Positions 50,720 to 52,629 of a DNA stretch of 52,629 nucleotides are shown piece by piece. The translations under genes were made by a program, and so were the position numbers. The DNA is taken from contig CAJTOY010000002.1 in NCBI GenBank assembly GCA_910578195.1, forward strand, positions 19,633 to 72,261. Reading direction: 5' to 3'. This stretch comes from an uncultured Christensenella sp. GTDB taxonomy: Bacteria > Bacillota > Clostridia > Christensenellales > Borkfalkiaceae. Position 1 is the first letter of the stretch; every line of letters begins with the position of its first letter. The notes under the pieces were generated by a model. The model saw only the letters and a program-made list of their open reading frames with translations. It was not told the origin of the DNA and ran no database searches.

Positions 50720-51307
50720 TTACATTCCTCTTAAAGCGAGCATTATAATATCTTCAAGGCTTTCCGCACCGTTCGCGCGGGCGCGGGCAATCGCCTTTTC
50801 GCTTTCCGCACGGGTGAAGCCCAGCGTCATGAGCGCGACTACCGCGTCCTCGCCGCCGCTTTCCGGTGCGGGCAACGGCGCTCCGCCCGCGGGGGCGGAA
50901 GAGTTCGCGGAAACCTTTTCGCGCAGTTCCAAAATTATACGCTCGGCGGTTTTCTTGCCGAGCCCTTTTATTGTAGAAAGCTTTTTAACGTCCGAGGTGG
51001 CGATTGCCGCCGCGAGCTCGCCTACGTTCATGCCCGAAAGCACGGTTATGCCCATTTTCGGACCCACTCCCGAAACGGTTATAAGCTTTAAGAACATATT
51101 CTTTTCCTCGGTCGAGGAAAAGCCGTACAGTGCGACGCCGTTTTCGTTCGCGTTGAGATAAGTGAAAAGCTCGCCTTCCTTTTTGCCCGACAAAGCCGAG
51201 TATGCGGAATACGAACAAGTCACCTCGAAGCCGATGCCCGACGGCGTTTCAATCAGCGCGCACTCGGGCGTAAGCGATAAAATTTTACCCTTTAAAAAAC
51301 CTATCAT
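50720..51307 (-). CDS. ruvA: Holliday junction branch migration protein RuvA
   Basis: 195 residues from the ATG of MIGFLKGKILSLTP, with AAGGTAA upstream; the longer frame to 51361 overlaps ruvC and is rejected. An OB domain, two helix-hairpin-helix units (LITVSGVGPKMGITVLSGM and LSTIKGLGKKTAERIILEL), a Pro/Ala/Gly linker and the C-terminal RuvB-binding domain (DAVVALMTLGFTRAESEKAI) are present. The tetramer binds the four-way junction. It lies 5 bp after ruvC. Confidence 0.97.
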   Translation of the reverse strand: MIGFLKGKILSLTPECALIETPSGIGFEVTCSYSAYSALSGKKEGELFTYLNANENGVALYGFSSTEEKNMFLKLITVSGVGPKMGITVLSGMNVGELAAAIATSDVKKLSTIKGLGKKTAERIILELREKVSANSSAPAGGAPLPAPESGGEDAVVALMTLGFTRAESEKAIARARANGAESLEDIIMLALRGM

Positions 51308-51312
51308 ATTAT

Positions 51313-51810
51313 TTACCTTATGTTGAACAGCTTGCCGAAGCGCGAGGTGTGCGCGTGGCACAGCGCGACCGCAAGCGCGTCCGCCGCGTCGTCGGGGCGG
51401 GGAATTTTGTTTAAATGCAGAAGGGAAGTCACGACGTGCTGCATCTGGATTTTGTCCGCCTTGCCGTAACCCGTCAGCGACTGCTTTATCTGGTTGGGCG
51501 TGTACTCGTACAGCCGCCCGCAGTACTTAATGCAAGTTAAAAGCATTACCCCCCTCGCATGCGCGACGGGAATTCCCGTGGTTATGTTCTTCGAAAAAAA
51601 CAGCTCCTCCACGGCGATTTCCTCGGGCTTGTATTTGTTCAGAATTTTGTTTATGCCCTCTTCGAGCATTGCAAGCCTTACGGGCAGACTTTCGTCCTTC
51701 GGGGTAAGCACCACGCCGTAGTCCACGGCGACGGTGTTGTCGTTTTTAAGTTTTTCGACCACGCCGTAGCCCATTGTGGCAAGTCCGGGGTCAAGTCCTA
51801 AAATAATCAT
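51313..51810 (-). CDS. ruvC: Holliday junction resolvase RuvC
   Basis: 165 residues from the ATG of MIILGLDPGLATMGYG. Catalytic acids are D7 (GLDPG), E68 or E69 (VEELFF) and D141/D144 (DDAADALAVA), so the active site is complete. RuvC cuts Holliday junctions in the RuvABC resolvasome. No ribosome site is visible, and the promoter -10 box lies only 13 nt before the ATG, which suggests a near-leaderless message. It heads the ruvCAB-queA operon. Confidence 0.96.
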   Translation of the reverse strand: MIILGLDPGLATMGYGVVEKLKNDNTVAVDYGVVLTPKDESLPVRLAMLEEGINKILNKYKPEEIAVEELFFSKNITTGIPVAHARGVMLLTCIKYCGRLYEYTPNQIKQSLTGYGKADKIQMQHVVTSLLHLNKIPRPDDAADALAVALCHAHTSRFGKLFNIR

Positions 51811-51823
51811 GAGTAACACATTT

Positions 51824-51852
51824 ATTTTACTTTAATCCGCCGCATAAGTCAA
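51824..51852 (-). promoter_or_regulatory. Sigma-A promoter for ruvC
   Basis: On the minus strand TTGACT (51852-51847), a 17-bp spacer and TAAAAT (51829-51824). The predicted start of transcription is about 7 nt before the ruvC ATG. Confidence 0.7.
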
Positions 51853-51869
51853 CTTATATTTAATCTGCA

Positions 51870-52629
51870 TTAAAAGTAGTTATACTTTTTACGGTATACA
51901 CAAAAGAATATTACCGCCACAACCGTCGCGCCCGCCTCGGTCGCGAACATTGCCCACCATATTCCGTCCACGCCGAAAAGTACAGGCAAAAGAAAGACGA
52001 ACACGGTCTGAAACGCGAGTGAACGCGTCAAAGACAGTATTGCCGAAACAACGCCGTTATTGAGCGCGGTAAAAAAGCCCGAGGAATAAATAGTAAATCC
52101 CGAAAAGATAAACGCGAACGAAAACAGACGGAACGCATGGACGGTCAGTTCGTACAAATCATTGTCGTACCCGACGAAAAGCTTTGCAAGCGGTATTGCA
52201 AGGGCTTGCGCCAGCCCCGACAACACAACGCCGCCCGCCGAGAGAATTATCAGACTTTTCACGAAAATATTTTTCAGCTCGGCGGAGTTTTTTGCGCCGT
52301 AATTATAGCCGACTATCGGCGCGCTGCCCATAGTATACCCTATCGCAAGCGCAAGAAAAATTAGCTGGACGTACATAATTACGCCGTATGCCGAAACGCC
52401 GTTTTCGCCGTAAAACTTCATAAGCTGCACATTGTACAACATACTGACGACGGAGGACGCGACGTTCGTCAAAAGCTCGGACGAGCCGTTCGCACAAGCA
52501 ACCAGCAGCGGTTTCAATTCAATTCTTGTCCTTACGAATTTCAAAAGACTGCCGTTTTTTCGCATAAAATAAATAATCGGAATTACGCCGCCGAGCATCT
52601 GACCTATTCCCGTAGCTACGGCGGGACCC
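51870..52629 (-). CDS. MATE-family efflux transporter, N-terminus outside the window
   Basis: About 253 residues are visible, open to the window edge: in-frame codons GPAVATGIGQ precede the internal Met at 52598, so this is a truncated view and not a short gene. Around eight hydrophobic segments remain. ELLTNVASSVVSMLYNVQL and TMGSAPIVGYNYGAKNS match the start of the second MATE half. These proteins export drugs or metabolites using sodium or proton gradients; the substrate is unknown. The C-terminus is complete, with the basic end CVYRKKYNYF. Confidence 0.92.
   Translation of the reverse strand, partial: GPAVATGIGQMLGGVIPIIYFMRKNGSLLKFVRTRIELKPLLVACANGSSELLTNVASSVVSMLYNVQLMKFYGENGVSAYGVIMYVQLIFLALAIGYTMGSAPIVGYNYGAKNSAELKNIFVKSLIILSAGGVVLSGLAQALAIPLAKLFVGYDNDLYELTVHAFRLFSFAFIFSGFTIYSSGFFTALNNGVVSAILSLTRSLAFQTVFVFLLPVLFGVDGIWWAMFATEAGATVVAVIFFCVYRKKYNYF

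Noticed and set aside
52596..52629. MATE gene starting at the Met at 52598
   Set aside because: Upstream codons are in frame and give typical MATE helix sequence to the window edge, so the gene is cut by the window.

Overview
The window looks like a stretch of chromosome from a spore-forming, anaerobic member of the Clostridia. The evidence is the yabP-yabQ-divIC cluster, a SigH-type sigma factor next to rlmB and mrnC, CwlD (spore cortex amidase), the anaerobic coproporphyrinogen dehydrogenase HemZ, and the clostridial run ruvC-ruvA-ruvB-queA-tgt-yajC-TIGR04086-SCIFF-SCIFF maturase-secD-secF-recJ-relA-hemZ. Moderate GC, divergent SecDF and enlarged Opp proteins suggest an uncultivated lineage (Christensenellales-like is a guess). 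No rRNA, tRNA, CRISPR array, transposase or prophage was seen. Every gene but cwlD is on the minus strand.

Layout, left to right (transcription runs right to left). 1-1770: a coiled-coil membrane protein with a long structured leader, lying between two identical 34-bp terminators. 1767-8061: a likely operon of tldD, tldE and a heterodimeric ABC exporter. 8103-17493: an oligopeptide importer (oppA, then oppBCDF and a DUF3899 protein) in which OppA, OppC, OppD and OppF are all much larger than usual. 17617-20188: an M50-like protease, Ppx/GppA, DivIC, YabQ and YabP. 20248-23269: bipA and gpsA. 23298-30028: recR, two Sel1-repeat proteins, ybaB, dnaX, sigH, rlmB and mrnC. 30048-30737: cwlD on the plus strand. 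30779-35595: a membrane protein, pnp, rpsO, a small DUF6809-like protein and another membrane protein. 35585-41969: hemZ, a glyoxalase II-like hydrolase, relA and recJ. 42021-47295: secF, secD, the SCIFF maturase, the SCIFF peptide (54 aa, six Cys), a TIGR04086 protein and yajC. 47353-52629: tgt, queA, ruvB, ruvA, ruvC and the C-terminal part of a MATE transporter cut by the window edge.

Sigma-A type promoters are easy to see, usually with an exact 17-bp spacer. Two of them, before oppA and before oppB, are perfect TTGACA-N17-TATAAT. Several terminators sit directly against the next start codon, and in one case (yajC/TIGR04086) the hairpin buries the ribosome binding site.

The most interesting items are: the long, nested-stem leader plus attenuator at 1458-1715; the very large coiled-coil insertions in OppD and OppF; a dispersed, hairpin-forming intergenic repeat (three copies, with compensatory base changes); two Sel1 proteins inside the usually compact dnaX-ybaB-recR operon; loss of the membrane aspartates of both SecD and SecF; and near-leaderless mrnC, cwlD and ruvC messages.
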